Part shown: positions 8,572 to 16,238 of the stretch, one piece after another | How positions within the stretch are numbered: position 1 is the first letter of the stretch | How the letters are laid out: each line of letters opens with the position of its first letter | Source of the DNA: Clostridium carboxidivorans P7 | Lineage (GTDB): Bacteria; Bacillota; Clostridia; Clostridiales; Clostridiaceae | DNA length: 64,000 nucleotides | Reading direction: 5' to 3' | Assembly (NCBI RefSeq): GCF_001038625.1 | Contig: NZ_CP011803.1 | Location: 5,084,001-5,148,000 of the forward strand | Notes under the pieces: generated by a model | Seen by the model: the letters and a program-made list of their open reading frames with translations, nothing else | What the model was told of the DNA's origin: nothing | The model's database searches: none | Position numbers and translations under genes: made by a program

Positions 8572-9117
8572 TTATTTAAAATATCTAGTTAATAATCCAT
8601 TGAATGCGGCACCATGTCTGGCTTCATCTTTGCACATTTCATGAACTGTATCATGAATTGCATCATAGTTTAATTTTTTAGCTAAAGTAGCTAAATCCTT
8701 TTTACCCTGGCATGCACCATGTTCTGCTTCTACTCTCATTTCTAAGTTTTTCTTTGTACTATTAGTTACAACCTCGCCTAATAATTCTGCAAATTTTGAT
8801 GCATGTTCTGCTTCTTCAAAAGCTATTCTCTTATAAGCTTCAGCTATTTCTGGGAAGCCTTCTCTATCAGCTTGGCGGCTCATTGCTAAGTACATTCCAA
8901 CTTCAGTGCATTCTCCAGTAAAATTAGCTCTAAGACCTTCTATAACTTCAGGATCTATATCTTTAGCAACACCAATTTTGTGTTCATCTGCCCAAGACAT
9001 TTCTCCTTCTACTTTTTCAACAAATTTATCTTTTTTAGCTTTACATTGAGGACATACATCTGGTGCTTCCTCTCCTTCATAAACATATCCACATACTGAA
9101 CAAACAAATTTTTTCAT
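8572..9117 (-). CDS. Reverse rubrerythrin (copy 1)
   Basis: This 181-residue non-heme iron protein acts in oxygen and peroxide reduction. The rubredoxin-like Fe(SCys)4 domain is at the N-terminus (CSVCGYVYEG, then DVCPQCKAK), followed by a diiron four-helix domain with ExxH motifs (EEAEHASKF, EAEHG, CKDEARHG). This domain order is the reverse of classical rubrerythrin. I place the start at the ATG before KKFVCSV: the upstream TTG in frame overlaps the GGAGG ribosome-binding site, which has 8-base spacing to this ATG. It is nearly identical to the gene at 15245-15790 and carries a matching operator-promoter. Confidence 0.93.
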   Translation of the reverse strand: MKKFVCSVCGYVYEGEEAPDVCPQCKAKKDKFVEKVEGEMSWADEHKIGVAKDIDPEVIEGLRANFTGECTEVGMYLAMSRQADREGFPEIAEAYKRIAFEEAEHASKFAELLGEVVTNSTKKNLEMRVEAEHGACQGKKDLATLAKKLNYDAIHDTVHEMCKDEARHGAAFNGLLTRYFK

Positions 9118-9182
9118 TACATATTCCTCCAATTCAAAATTATTTATCGTTAATTTTTATTTATTATTTACTTGTTGATATT

Positions 9183-9211
9183 ATTATATAATAATAATTA
9201 TTATTTATCAA
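9183..9211 (-). promoter_or_regulatory. Rubrerythrin promoter with a PerR/Fur-like palindrome in the spacer
   Basis: On the minus strand TTGATA (9206-9211), 17 bases and TATAAT (9183-9188) form a near-consensus promoter. The spacer is the palindrome AATAATAATTATTATTA, a plausible box for a PerR-type peroxide repressor. The second copy has the same arrangement at 15145-15173. Which regulator binds is inference. Confidence 0.75.
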
Positions 9212-9336
9212 GTGTTTTTTAAAAATTTTTTTTATTTTTAGGGTAATAGATAATGAAAACTATATATTGCTTTGTAAAAACACTATATTAAAATATAATA
9301 ATATTAAAAGAGAAACCATGTTAAGGAGGATTTCTT

Positions 9337-10017
9337 ATGAAAATATTGGTTATAGATGATGAAAAAAGTATTTTAAATTTGATAAAAATGAATCTAAAAT
9401 TAGAAGGATATGAAATAATTGTAAGTATGAATGGTATTGAAGGAATTGAAAAGTTTAAAAAGGAAAAGCCTGATTTAGTTATATTAGATATCATGCTTCC
9501 AGATATAAGTGGACATGAAGTTATACAGAAGTTTCAAGAAGTGAATAATGATATACCTGTGATAATGGTTACGGCTAAAAGTCAAATAAATGATAAGTTA
9601 TTGGGATTACAGTTAGGTGCAGATGATTATATAACAAAACCCTTTAATAGTACGGAACTTATTCTAAGAATAAAGGCTATAACTAAGAGAATAACTAAAA
9701 AAGATAGAGAAGAAGTACATAAAAATAATGAAATAAATTTAGGAGCTATAAAAGTATTAAAAAATGAAAGAAAGGTTTTGGTAGATGGTAAAGAAGTAAA
9801 TATGACTTATAAAGAATTTAATACATTACTTTTAATGATTGAAAATCATAATAAAGTTTTTACAAGAGATGAGCTTTTAGAAAAAGTATGGGGTTACGAA
9901 TATGAAGGAAATTCTAGGGCAGTAGATATACTTATACAAAGACTGAGAAAAAAACTTAGTCCGTATTCCCAGTCGGTAAAAACTATATATGGTGTAGGAT
10001 ATAAGTTAGAGATATAA
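9337..10017 (+). CDS. OmpR-family response regulator of the sensor-transporter locus
   Basis: This 226-residue regulator has a receiver domain (acidic pocket DDE at 8-10, phospho-acceptor Asp51 in VILDIMLP, Lys in ITKPF near 102) followed by an OmpR/PhoB winged helix (KEFNTLLLMIENHNKVFTRD, then RAVDILIQRLRKKL). It starts with ATG after AAGGAGG. The partner kinase begins 17 bases downstream. Four TTATGA repeats at helical spacing before the third gene of the locus are a good candidate target. Confidence 0.93.
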   Translation: MKILVIDDEKSILNLIKMNLKLEGYEIIVSMNGIEGIEKFKKEKPDLVILDIMLPDISGHEVIQKFQEVNNDIPVIMVTAKSQINDKLLGLQLGADDYITKPFNSTELILRIKAITKRITKKDREEVHKNNEINLGAIKVLKNERKVLVDGKEVNMTYKEFNTLLLMIENHNKVFTRDELLEKVWGYEYEGNSRAVDILIQRLRKKLSPYSQSVKTIYGVGYKLEI

Positions 10018-10034
10018 AGAAATGGGGTGTCCCT

Positions 10035-11453
10035 TTGAAAAAATTGAAGTTAAAAATTAAAACAAAGATTATTTTAATGAATATGGGAATACTTATTCCA
10101 GCTATAGTTTTTATATATTTAATAACCATTAACAATTTATATAGTAATGTTATAAAAAGCTCTATTAATTTTTTGACAAAAGAAAGTTATAGTACTCAAT
10201 TATATATTGCAAGTTATATTGAAAAAGATAAGGCAACATATTCTGAAACTGCTTTTAGGAATATGAGTCCTCTTATAACCACTTATTTATCTAATAAGTT
10301 GGCATTTAGAATACAAATGTATGATGCAAGTGGAGAAATCTTAGCAGATTCCATAAGTAATAGTGTTAATATGTATGCTGAAGATATAAATAGTGCTGTA
10401 AAAGGTAATAAGTCTTATGTAGTAAAAAAAATTGATGGACAAATATATATATTATTTTCAAGTCCTATTTATTTAAATAAGAATACTATAGGATGTGTGA
10501 GGTATGTTTATTCAATAGATACTGGTCAAAAATTAATACATAGTATATTGGTTATTATGGGAATTGTGGCTTTAGCAGCAGTGATTATATCCTGGATACT
10601 TAGCAATTTATTCTCAGAGAATATAGCTGAGCCTATAAAAAAGCTAAAGGAAGTTTCAGAAAAGGTGGCCTTGGGTAATTATGAGAATAAGATAGAAATT
10701 AAAAGTGGAGATGAAATAGAGGATTTAGCTAATACATTTAATACTATGTCTGAAAATATAAGAGTTTATATAGAAAGTTTGAAAGATGAAAAGAAAAAAC
10801 AAAAGGACTTTTTAGATAATGTAACTCATGAATTTAAAACACCATTAACAGCTATAATAGGATATTCTGATTTAATTCCTAGATTAAAGGATGAAAAAGA
10901 CATAGAAGAAAGTCTTGTTTATGTAAAAAAGGAAGGAGAAAGGCTTTTAAAGTTAGTTGAGGAATTATTGGATTTATCTAAATTAGGTAAAGTTAATTTT
11001 AACATAGAAAAAACTAATAACAATTTAAGAGAAATAGTAGAGGAAACTTTAAATATTATGCAGCCAAGGATGAATAAGTATGGTATAGGCATAATGAAGG
11101 ATTTATTTGATATAGAAATAGCTTTAGATAGAGATAAAACTAAACAAGTCATATTAAATATATTAGATAATGCTATAAAGTATAGTGAGTGTACAAGCAT
11201 TGATATAAAAATGCAAAAACATGAGGAAAAAGTATTATTAAGTATTATTGATGATGGAATAGGTATAGATGAACAATATTTGGATGAAATATTTGAGCCT
11301 TTATCTAGGGTAGACAAAATAAATTCTAGAAATAAAAGTGGAAATGGCTTAGGTCTTACTATTTGCAAGGAAATAGTAGAAAAGCAAGGATGGAATATAA
11401 AAATTTCCAGTAAAGCTGGAATGTGGACATGTGTAAAAATAGTTTTTAAATAA
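10035..11453 (+). CDS. Membrane sensor histidine kinase
   Basis: This 472-residue kinase has TM helix 1 at about 11-32, an extracytoplasmic domain of about 130 residues, TM helix 2 at about 172-194, HAMP, then HisKA with His265 (NVTHEFKTPL) and an ATPase domain with NILDNAIKYSE, DDGIGID and GNGLGLTI. The TTG start has GGGGTG 6 bases upstream. It is paired with the preceding regulator. The genes that follow suggest it listens to an extracellular solute through the binding lipoprotein, as HptS does with HptA in Staphylococcus (family analogy, not proof). Confidence 0.93.
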   Translation: MKKLKLKIKTKIILMNMGILIPAIVFIYLITINNLYSNVIKSSINFLTKESYSTQLYIASYIEKDKATYSETAFRNMSPLITTYLSNKLAFRIQMYDASGEILADSISNSVNMYAEDINSAVKGNKSYVVKKIDGQIYILFSSPIYLNKNTIGCVRYVYSIDTGQKLIHSILVIMGIVALAAVIISWILSNLFSENIAEPIKKLKEVSEKVALGNYENKIEIKSGDEIEDLANTFNTMSENIRVYIESLKDEKKKQKDFLDNVTHEFKTPLTAIIGYSDLIPRLKDEKDIEESLVYVKKEGERLLKLVEELLDLSKLGKVNFNIEKTNNNLREIVEETLNIMQPRMNKYGIGIMKDLFDIEIALDRDKTKQVILNILDNAIKYSECTSIDIKMQKHEEKVLLSIIDDGIGIDEQYLDEIFEPLSRVDKINSRNKSGNGLGLTICKEIVEKQGWNIKISSKAGMWTCVKIVFK

Positions 11454-11479
11454 TTTATGAAAACGATAAAATGTTACAT

Positions 11480-11517
11480 TTATGAAACATTTATGAAATA
11501 CTTATGATGAATTATGA
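11480..11517 (+). promoter_or_regulatory. Four TTATGA direct repeats, candidate response-regulator binding array
   Basis: TTATGA occurs at 11480-11485, 11491-11496, 11502-11507 and 11512-11517, spaced 11, 11 and 10 bp. A further copy is at 11455-11460. Direct repeats on one face of the helix are typical of OmpR/PhoB-type regulators. They lie in the short gap between the kinase gene and the unknown membrane-anchored gene, so this may be an internal promoter for the sensor/transporter half of the locus. Confidence 0.7.
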
Positions 11518-11542
11518 CGTTATTATATAGGAGGATTGGTAA

Positions 11543-12385
11543 ATGAAAAGGATTAATATAAAATTTAAAGTTATTGGCATATATTTATTTATAATACTGT
11601 TATGTATTATAGGAACTAGTATCAATTATAACAATCTATATAATAAAGTTACAATTATAGATGATAAAGAAACTACTATGAAAAAAATTAATATGTCTAT
11701 ACCAGTAAAAATTGAATTTTATAATGATAAATTAGGAAGTTATACATTACAAGATGATAACTCTATAAAAAACATATGGAGTTCAATAAATGACATTACT
11801 TCAGATTATACTAGTAAAAATAATTACATAAGTAAGGATACATCATCTGTTAATATTAAAGGAAGTGTATATTATTTAAATGGGACAAAGGATGATTTTG
11901 AAATAAGTAATGTATTTAAGTTAAATAATTATGTTTACTATGATAATTATAAATTGCCTATAATAAGTAATTTAAAAAGCAGCTTATTAAATTATTTATA
12001 TTCACCATTTAATTTAGGAAAGTTTATAAGTGATAGAAGTAAGGTGATTTTTATAGATTCAAACAATAACAAAATTAAGTTAGGAAATTCTGATAAAGAG
12101 TATATAAAAAATATAGTGGAAAAGTCCACAAAAATTGAAGATGACAGACAAGTTATGGCTTTAACAGGAGAAAATCAAAATATAGTGGCTCATATAAAAG
12201 TATATGTTGACCAAGAGGATAATGATTTATTAAAAGTTAAAAGTTATAATGTAATGACTATTGATGTGTATGATAAAAATTTTTTCGTTGCACAGTATAT
12301 GGGAGATGAAAATGGAAGGCACATATATATGAAAGGCAACTTGAAAGATATATGTAAGAGGATAGAAGGAAATCATATACAATAG
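11543..12385 (+). CDS. Unknown membrane-anchored extracytoplasmic protein
   Basis: I do not recognise a family. The 280-residue protein has one N-terminal hydrophobic segment (about 9-27) and a long polar remainder without Cys clusters or enzyme motifs, so it is probably anchored in the membrane with its body outside. It lies between the kinase and the solute-binding lipoprotein; its ATG follows GGAGG and it ends 18 bases before the next start. Its position suggests an accessory to sensing, for example a bridge between binding protein and kinase (inference). It has no counterpart in the known HptRSA or PgtABC sets. Confidence 0.75.
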   Translation: MKRINIKFKVIGIYLFIILLCIIGTSINYNNLYNKVTIIDDKETTMKKINMSIPVKIEFYNDKLGSYTLQDDNSIKNIWSSINDITSDYTSKNNYISKDTSSVNIKGSVYYLNGTKDDFEISNVFKLNNYVYYDNYKLPIISNLKSSLLNYLYSPFNLGKFISDRSKVIFIDSNNNKIKLGNSDKEYIKNIVEKSTKIEDDRQVMALTGENQNIVAHIKVYVDQEDNDLLKVKSYNVMTIDVYDKNFFVAQYMGDENGRHIYMKGNLKDICKRIEGNHIQ

Positions 12386-12403
12386 TTAATTGTGGAGGTT
12401 ATT

Positions 12404-13450
12404 ATGAAATTTAAAAAGTATGTGTCTGTTATCATATTAATATTTTTAGTTTTTAATTTAACTGGATGTAATAGAAATTCTTTAAAAGTAACTTATGAAA
12501 ATGGCTATCCAGATTTAAAAGGAAAACATTTAGTAGTATATGTAGCATCTAGAGAAGAAGTAGGAAAAAGATTATTAGAACTTTTTAAACAAAAAACAGG
12601 ATGTACATATGAATATATGAGAATGCCTACAGAAGAAGCTGTAGCTAGAGTTAGACAAGAAAAAGATTCTCCAAAGGCAGATATATTTATGGGAGGGAGC
12701 TGCGATGCTCATACCCTTATGAAGAGCGAAAGGCTTTCAGAAAAATATATTTGTAAGAACGATAATGCTATACAAAAAGAGTATAAAGATTCGCAAGGTT
12801 ACTGGATTGGTTTTGAAATAGAACCTTTGTCTATTGTTATAAATAAAGACAGATGGGAAAAAGAATTTGGAACTAGAGGATTAAAGATTCCTAATAGTTA
12901 TGAAGATTTATTAAATCCTGTTTATAAAGGAGAAATAGTAATGCCTGATCCTAATACGTCAGGTACAGCTTATACTTTTTTAGCATCACTAGTGCAAAAC
13001 ATGGGAGAAGAAAAAGCTAAGAATTTATTAAGAAAAATAAAAGTTAATGTAGGTCAATTTACTGTTAATGGATATACTCCAGCACAAAAGGTAGGTACAG
13101 GTGAATATTTGATAGGTATAAACTTTTTAGGTGATCAATTACTTATTAAAAATTCTGGATTTAATATAGTAACTAATGTACCACAAAAAGCTGGTTGGAA
13201 TATAGATGCAATTTCAAAAATAAAAAAAGGTCCTAATGGAGATGTTGGAAAGTTTTTTATAGATTTTTGTACCACTAAGGAAGCAGCTGATGCATTATCC
13301 AATATATCATTAGGAATGTCTACTAGAGAAGATATAAATTCTAAAAGTGAAATAAAGCTTTCAAATTTAGATATATATATAAATTATGATTTTACTAAGG
13401 CTAGCAATGATAGAGAAGAATTATTAAAAATGTGGAATGGATTAAATTAG
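12404..13450 (+). CDS. Orphan solute-binding lipoprotein, probable co-sensor
   Basis: This 348-residue binding protein has a lipoprotein signal (lipobox LTGC near residue 22) and the fold signatures of the iron/phosphate-ester binding group (VVYVASREEVGKRLLELF, MPDPNTSGTAYTF). I place the start at the ATG 4 codons inside the longer frame because the in-frame GTG overlaps the GGAGG. No ABC permease or ATPase accompanies it. With a two-component system before and an OPA transporter after, it more likely serves as an extracellular sensor, as HptA or PgtC do for hexose phosphate or phosphoglycerate. The ligand is not shown by the sequence. Confidence 0.88.
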   Translation: MKFKKYVSVIILIFLVFNLTGCNRNSLKVTYENGYPDLKGKHLVVYVASREEVGKRLLELFKQKTGCTYEYMRMPTEEAVARVRQEKDSPKADIFMGGSCDAHTLMKSERLSEKYICKNDNAIQKEYKDSQGYWIGFEIEPLSIVINKDRWEKEFGTRGLKIPNSYEDLLNPVYKGEIVMPDPNTSGTAYTFLASLVQNMGEEKAKNLLRKIKVNVGQFTVNGYTPAQKVGTGEYLIGINFLGDQLLIKNSGFNIVTNVPQKAGWNIDAISKIKKGPNGDVGKFFIDFCTTKEAADALSNISLGMSTREDINSKSEIKLSNLDIYINYDFTKASNDREELLKMWNGLN

Positions 13451-13532
13451 TTTAAAAAGTAGCTACTTTAAAATTGTTATATTAAATGAAATATTTATGC
13501 GAAAATAATTGCTTATTATTAATTTGTAATTG

Positions 13533-13546
13533 TTAAAACGCTTTAA
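13533..13546 (+). promoter_or_regulatory. cre-like site before the transporter gene
   Basis: TTAAAACGCTTTAA matches the CcpA consensus TGWAARCGYTWNCW at 12 of 14 positions and is an exact-ended palindrome. It lies just upstream of the transporter's ribosome-binding site, a position suited to carbon catabolite control. Confidence 0.5.
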
Positions 13547-13560
13547 AGGGAGGAACAAAA

Positions 13561-14973
13561 ATGAATAAAGTAGTAGACTTTTTCAGTATTCAAAAAAAAC
13601 AAGCATCTGTACCAATTGAGCAGCAAAGAAAGGATTGGGCTAAAGAATTTTTTAAAGCATTCTTCGTTGTTTTTATGGCCTATGCATGTATGTATCTAAT
13701 TAGAAATAATTTTAAATCAGCACAACCTTTATTAAAAAGTCAGTTAGGATTTACTACAACTGAACTAGGTTATATAGGTTTTGGATTTTCTTTAACTTAT
13801 GCTTTGGGCAAAACCATTTTAGGATACATTATAGATGGCAGAAACTCAAAACGTGCAATATCAGTATTATTAAGTATGTCTGCCACTATGGTTTTAATAA
13901 TTGGAATTATTTTATTAATGGGTAAAAAACCTACTGGTGCCATCTTATTTTTATGGGGATTAAGTGGATTTTTACAAGCTCCAGGTGGTCCAAGTTCTTA
14001 CTCTACAATTTCTAGATGGACGCCATCCAAAAAAAGAGGAAGATATTTAGGATTTTGGAACATGTCACATAATATAGGTGGAGGATTAGCTGGAATATTA
14101 GCATTAGCTGGAGCAAACATATTCTTTCATGGAAATGCAGCAGGAATGTTTATAGTACCTGCGCTAGTAGCATTAATTGTAGGTATTGCAATTCTATTTA
14201 TTGGAAAGGATGAACCACAAGAATTAGGCTGGAATTCAGCACCAGAAATATTTGATGAACCAGAAGACAAAGAAGTTAAAAAACTAGATGGAATGAGTAA
14301 GTTTGAGGTTTTGAAAAAGTATGTTATAACAAATCCTTGGATTTGGACTTTATGTGTAGCTAATGTATTTGTATATATAGTACGTATAGGAATTGACAAT
14401 TGGGCACCATTATATGTTACAGAAAAATTACATTTTCCAATGGGTGCTGCTGTAAATACAATATTTTATTTTGAAATGGGAGCACTTTTAGGAAGTCTTA
14501 CTTGGGGATATGTATCTGACGTATTAAAGGGAAGAAGATCTATAGTCGCAGTATTTTGTTTGATGTTAACTTCTGTAGCAGTACTTGGATATAGATATGG
14601 TACAAGTGTTACAATGATAAATATTTCATTATTTTGCCTTGGTGCATTAATATTTGGACCTCAACTATTAATTGGAGTATCCCTTGCGGATTTTGCTCCT
14701 AAGAAAGCTATTGCAGTGGCAAATGGTTTAAGTGGTACTTTTGGATATTTATTTGGTGATTCTACAGCTAAAGTGGCACTAGCAAAAATAGCAGATCCTA
14801 AGTCATCAGGTATAAATATTGGAAGTGTACATCTTCATGGATGGAATGATGTGTTTGTAATATTTTATGGTGCACTTATTATAGGAGTTTGCCTTCTATT
14901 GATTGTTGCTTATGGTGAAGAAAAGAAAATAAGAAGAAAAAAGTTATTAGATCAAGAAGAAAATGCTGCTTAA
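13561..14973 (+). CDS. Organophosphate:phosphate antiporter (OPA family, UhpT/PgtP/GlpT-like)
   Basis: This 470-residue major-facilitator protein has about 12 TM helices. The OPA signature FWNMSHNIGGG lies near residue 165 and is preceded by the APGGPSSYSTISRW stretch typical of sugar-phosphate transporters. It should import a phosphorylated C3-C6 compound in exchange for phosphate. The substrate (hexose phosphate, phosphoglycerate or glycerol phosphate) cannot be fixed from sequence, although the linked sensor genes favour the UhpT or PgtP groups. It has its own 110-base upstream region with a cre-like site, and a terminator follows. Confidence 0.9.
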   Translation: MNKVVDFFSIQKKQASVPIEQQRKDWAKEFFKAFFVVFMAYACMYLIRNNFKSAQPLLKSQLGFTTTELGYIGFGFSLTYALGKTILGYIIDGRNSKRAISVLLSMSATMVLIIGIILLMGKKPTGAILFLWGLSGFLQAPGGPSSYSTISRWTPSKKRGRYLGFWNMSHNIGGGLAGILALAGANIFFHGNAAGMFIVPALVALIVGIAILFIGKDEPQELGWNSAPEIFDEPEDKEVKKLDGMSKFEVLKKYVITNPWIWTLCVANVFVYIVRIGIDNWAPLYVTEKLHFPMGAAVNTIFYFEMGALLGSLTWGYVSDVLKGRRSIVAVFCLMLTSVAVLGYRYGTSVTMINISLFCLGALIFGPQLLIGVSLADFAPKKAIAVANGLSGTFGYLFGDSTAKVALAKIADPKSSGINIGSVHLHGWNDVFVIFYGALIIGVCLLLIVAYGEEKKIRRKKLLDQEENAA

Positions 14974-15011
14974 TAAAACTATGATTTTATATAAGAACAA
15001 TATAATAGATG

Positions 15012-15048
15012 AAAAACATTCCTTAGTTTAAATGGGGAATGTTTTTTG
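15012..15048 (+). terminator. Terminator of the transporter locus
   Basis: AAAACATTCC (15013-15022) pairs with GGAATGTTTT (15036-15045) and runs into T residues. Confidence 0.8.
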
Positions 15049-15144
15049 TTATTAATAAAAAAATGAGAAGCATTTTTTTAAAACTGTGAAAGTTGATTTA
15101 AATAAGTATTATGGAAAAACATGAAAAAAATTTTCCAAATACTA

Positions 15145-15173
15145 TTGCAAAATAATAATTGTTATTATATAAT
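15145..15173 (+). promoter_or_regulatory. Promoter-operator of rubrerythrin copy 2
   Basis: TTGCAA (15145-15150), 17 bases, TATAAT (15168-15173). The spacer AATAATAATTGTTATTA differs at one base from that of copy 1 and keeps most of the palindrome, so both genes should answer to the same repressor. Confidence 0.75.
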
Positions 15174-15244
15174 AATACCTGTAAAGAATATAAAAATAAA
15201 AATTTAGATAAAATAAAAATTATTTTGAATTGGAGGAATATGTA

Positions 15245-15790
15245 ATGAAAAAATTTGTTTGTTCAGTATGTGGATATGTTTATGAAGGAGAGGAAGCACC
15301 AGATGTATGTCCTCAATGCAAAGCTAAAAAAGATAAATTTTTTGAAAAAGTAGAAGGGGAAATGTCTTGGGCAGATGAACACAAAATTGGTGTTGCTAAA
15401 GATGTAGATCCTGAAGTTATAGAAGGTCTTAGAGCTAATTTCACTGGAGAATGTACTGAAGTAGGAATGTACTTAGCAATGAGCCGTCAAGCTGATAGAG
15501 AAGGCTTCCCAGAAATAGCTGAAGCTTATAAAAGAATAGCTTTTGAAGAGGCAGAACATGCATCAAAATTTGCAGAATTATTAGGCGAAGTTGTAACTAA
15601 TAGTACAAAGAAAAACTTAGAGATGAGAGTAGAAGCAGAACATGGTGCATGCCAAGGTAAAAAGGATTTAGCTACTTTAGCTAAAAAATTAAACTACGAT
15701 GCAATTCATGATACAGTTCATGAAATGTGCAAAGATGAAGCAAGACATGGATGTGCATTTAAAGGTTTATTAAATAGATATTTTAAATAA
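15245..15790 (+). CDS. Reverse rubrerythrin (copy 2)
   Basis: This 181-residue protein is almost identical to the one at 8572-9117: N-terminal rubredoxin-like domain (CSVCGYVYEG, DVCPQCKAK), then the diiron domain with ExxH pairs. By eye only about five residues differ (F for V in the DKFxEKV segment, V for I in DxDPE, and three in the last 15 residues). The start is the ATG 8 bases after GGAGG. It is a monocistronic unit with its own promoter-operator and terminator. The two copies are in opposite orientation about 6 kb apart, a paralogous pair as seen for reverse rubrerythrins in solvent-producing clostridia, although there the genes are adjacent. Confidence 0.93.
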   Translation: MKKFVCSVCGYVYEGEEAPDVCPQCKAKKDKFFEKVEGEMSWADEHKIGVAKDVDPEVIEGLRANFTGECTEVGMYLAMSRQADREGFPEIAEAYKRIAFEEAEHASKFAELLGEVVTNSTKKNLEMRVEAEHGACQGKKDLATLAKKLNYDAIHDTVHEMCKDEARHGCAFKGLLNRYFK

Positions 15791-15828
15791 AAACATAACT
15801 TAATGTATATAAATTAAAATTGGATTAA

Positions 15829-15867
15829 AAATATCTGTATCTAGAATTGGATACAGATATTTTTTTG
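15829..15867 (+). terminator. Terminator of rubrerythrin copy 2
   Basis: ATATCTGTATC (15831-15841) pairs with GATACAGATAT (15850-15860), followed by TTTTTTG. Confidence 0.9.
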
Positions 15868-16156
15868 TTGCTATTTAGGCATATTCAAAAAATAACTAAT
15901 CAGTATGTTAGTATATATCCTTTCATATACCTTATAAAATTATTATGAATAACGAAAGTTTTATGCAGAATATACAGAAAAGAAGTAGTTCGAATATTCA
16001 CTATATTTACACACAAATAACGTAAAAAAAGCACTAATATGAAATCTCTATAAAACATTGATACTAAAGAAAAAGGTTCAATTTATGCAATAAGTTTATA
16101 GTACAATTTAAAATTGTAAATAAAGATAATTTATAAAAATAAATATTAAAAAAAAG
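15868..16156. other. Intergenic stretch without recognisable content
   Basis: About 290 bases of AT-rich sequence lie between a terminator and the promoter of the amino acid transporter. I see no ORF with a ribosome-binding site, riboswitch core or hairpin with a T-run. Confidence 0.5.
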
Positions 16157-16185
16157 TTGCATAATTATAATAATGGATGTATAAT
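16157..16185 (+). promoter_or_regulatory. Promoter of the amino acid ABC transporter with ARG-box-like sequences
   Basis: TTGCAT (16157-16162), 17 bases, TATAAT (16180-16185). Two similar AT-rich 14-mers, GCATAATTATAATA and GTATAATTATTATA, cover the -35/spacer and the -10. They resemble ArgR half-sites (ATAATTAT cores). With argGH just downstream of this operon, ArgR control is plausible but not proven. Confidence 0.65.
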
Positions 16186-16238
16186 TATTATATTGATCTA
16201 AGGAGTCAAAAAAGTTTATTGGAAAAGGGGAGAAAAAA

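Noticed and set aside
12404..13450. Iron(III) ABC transporter binding protein
   Set aside because: The fold fits, but no permease or ATPase is near. Its place between a kinase and an OPA antiporter favours a sensor role.
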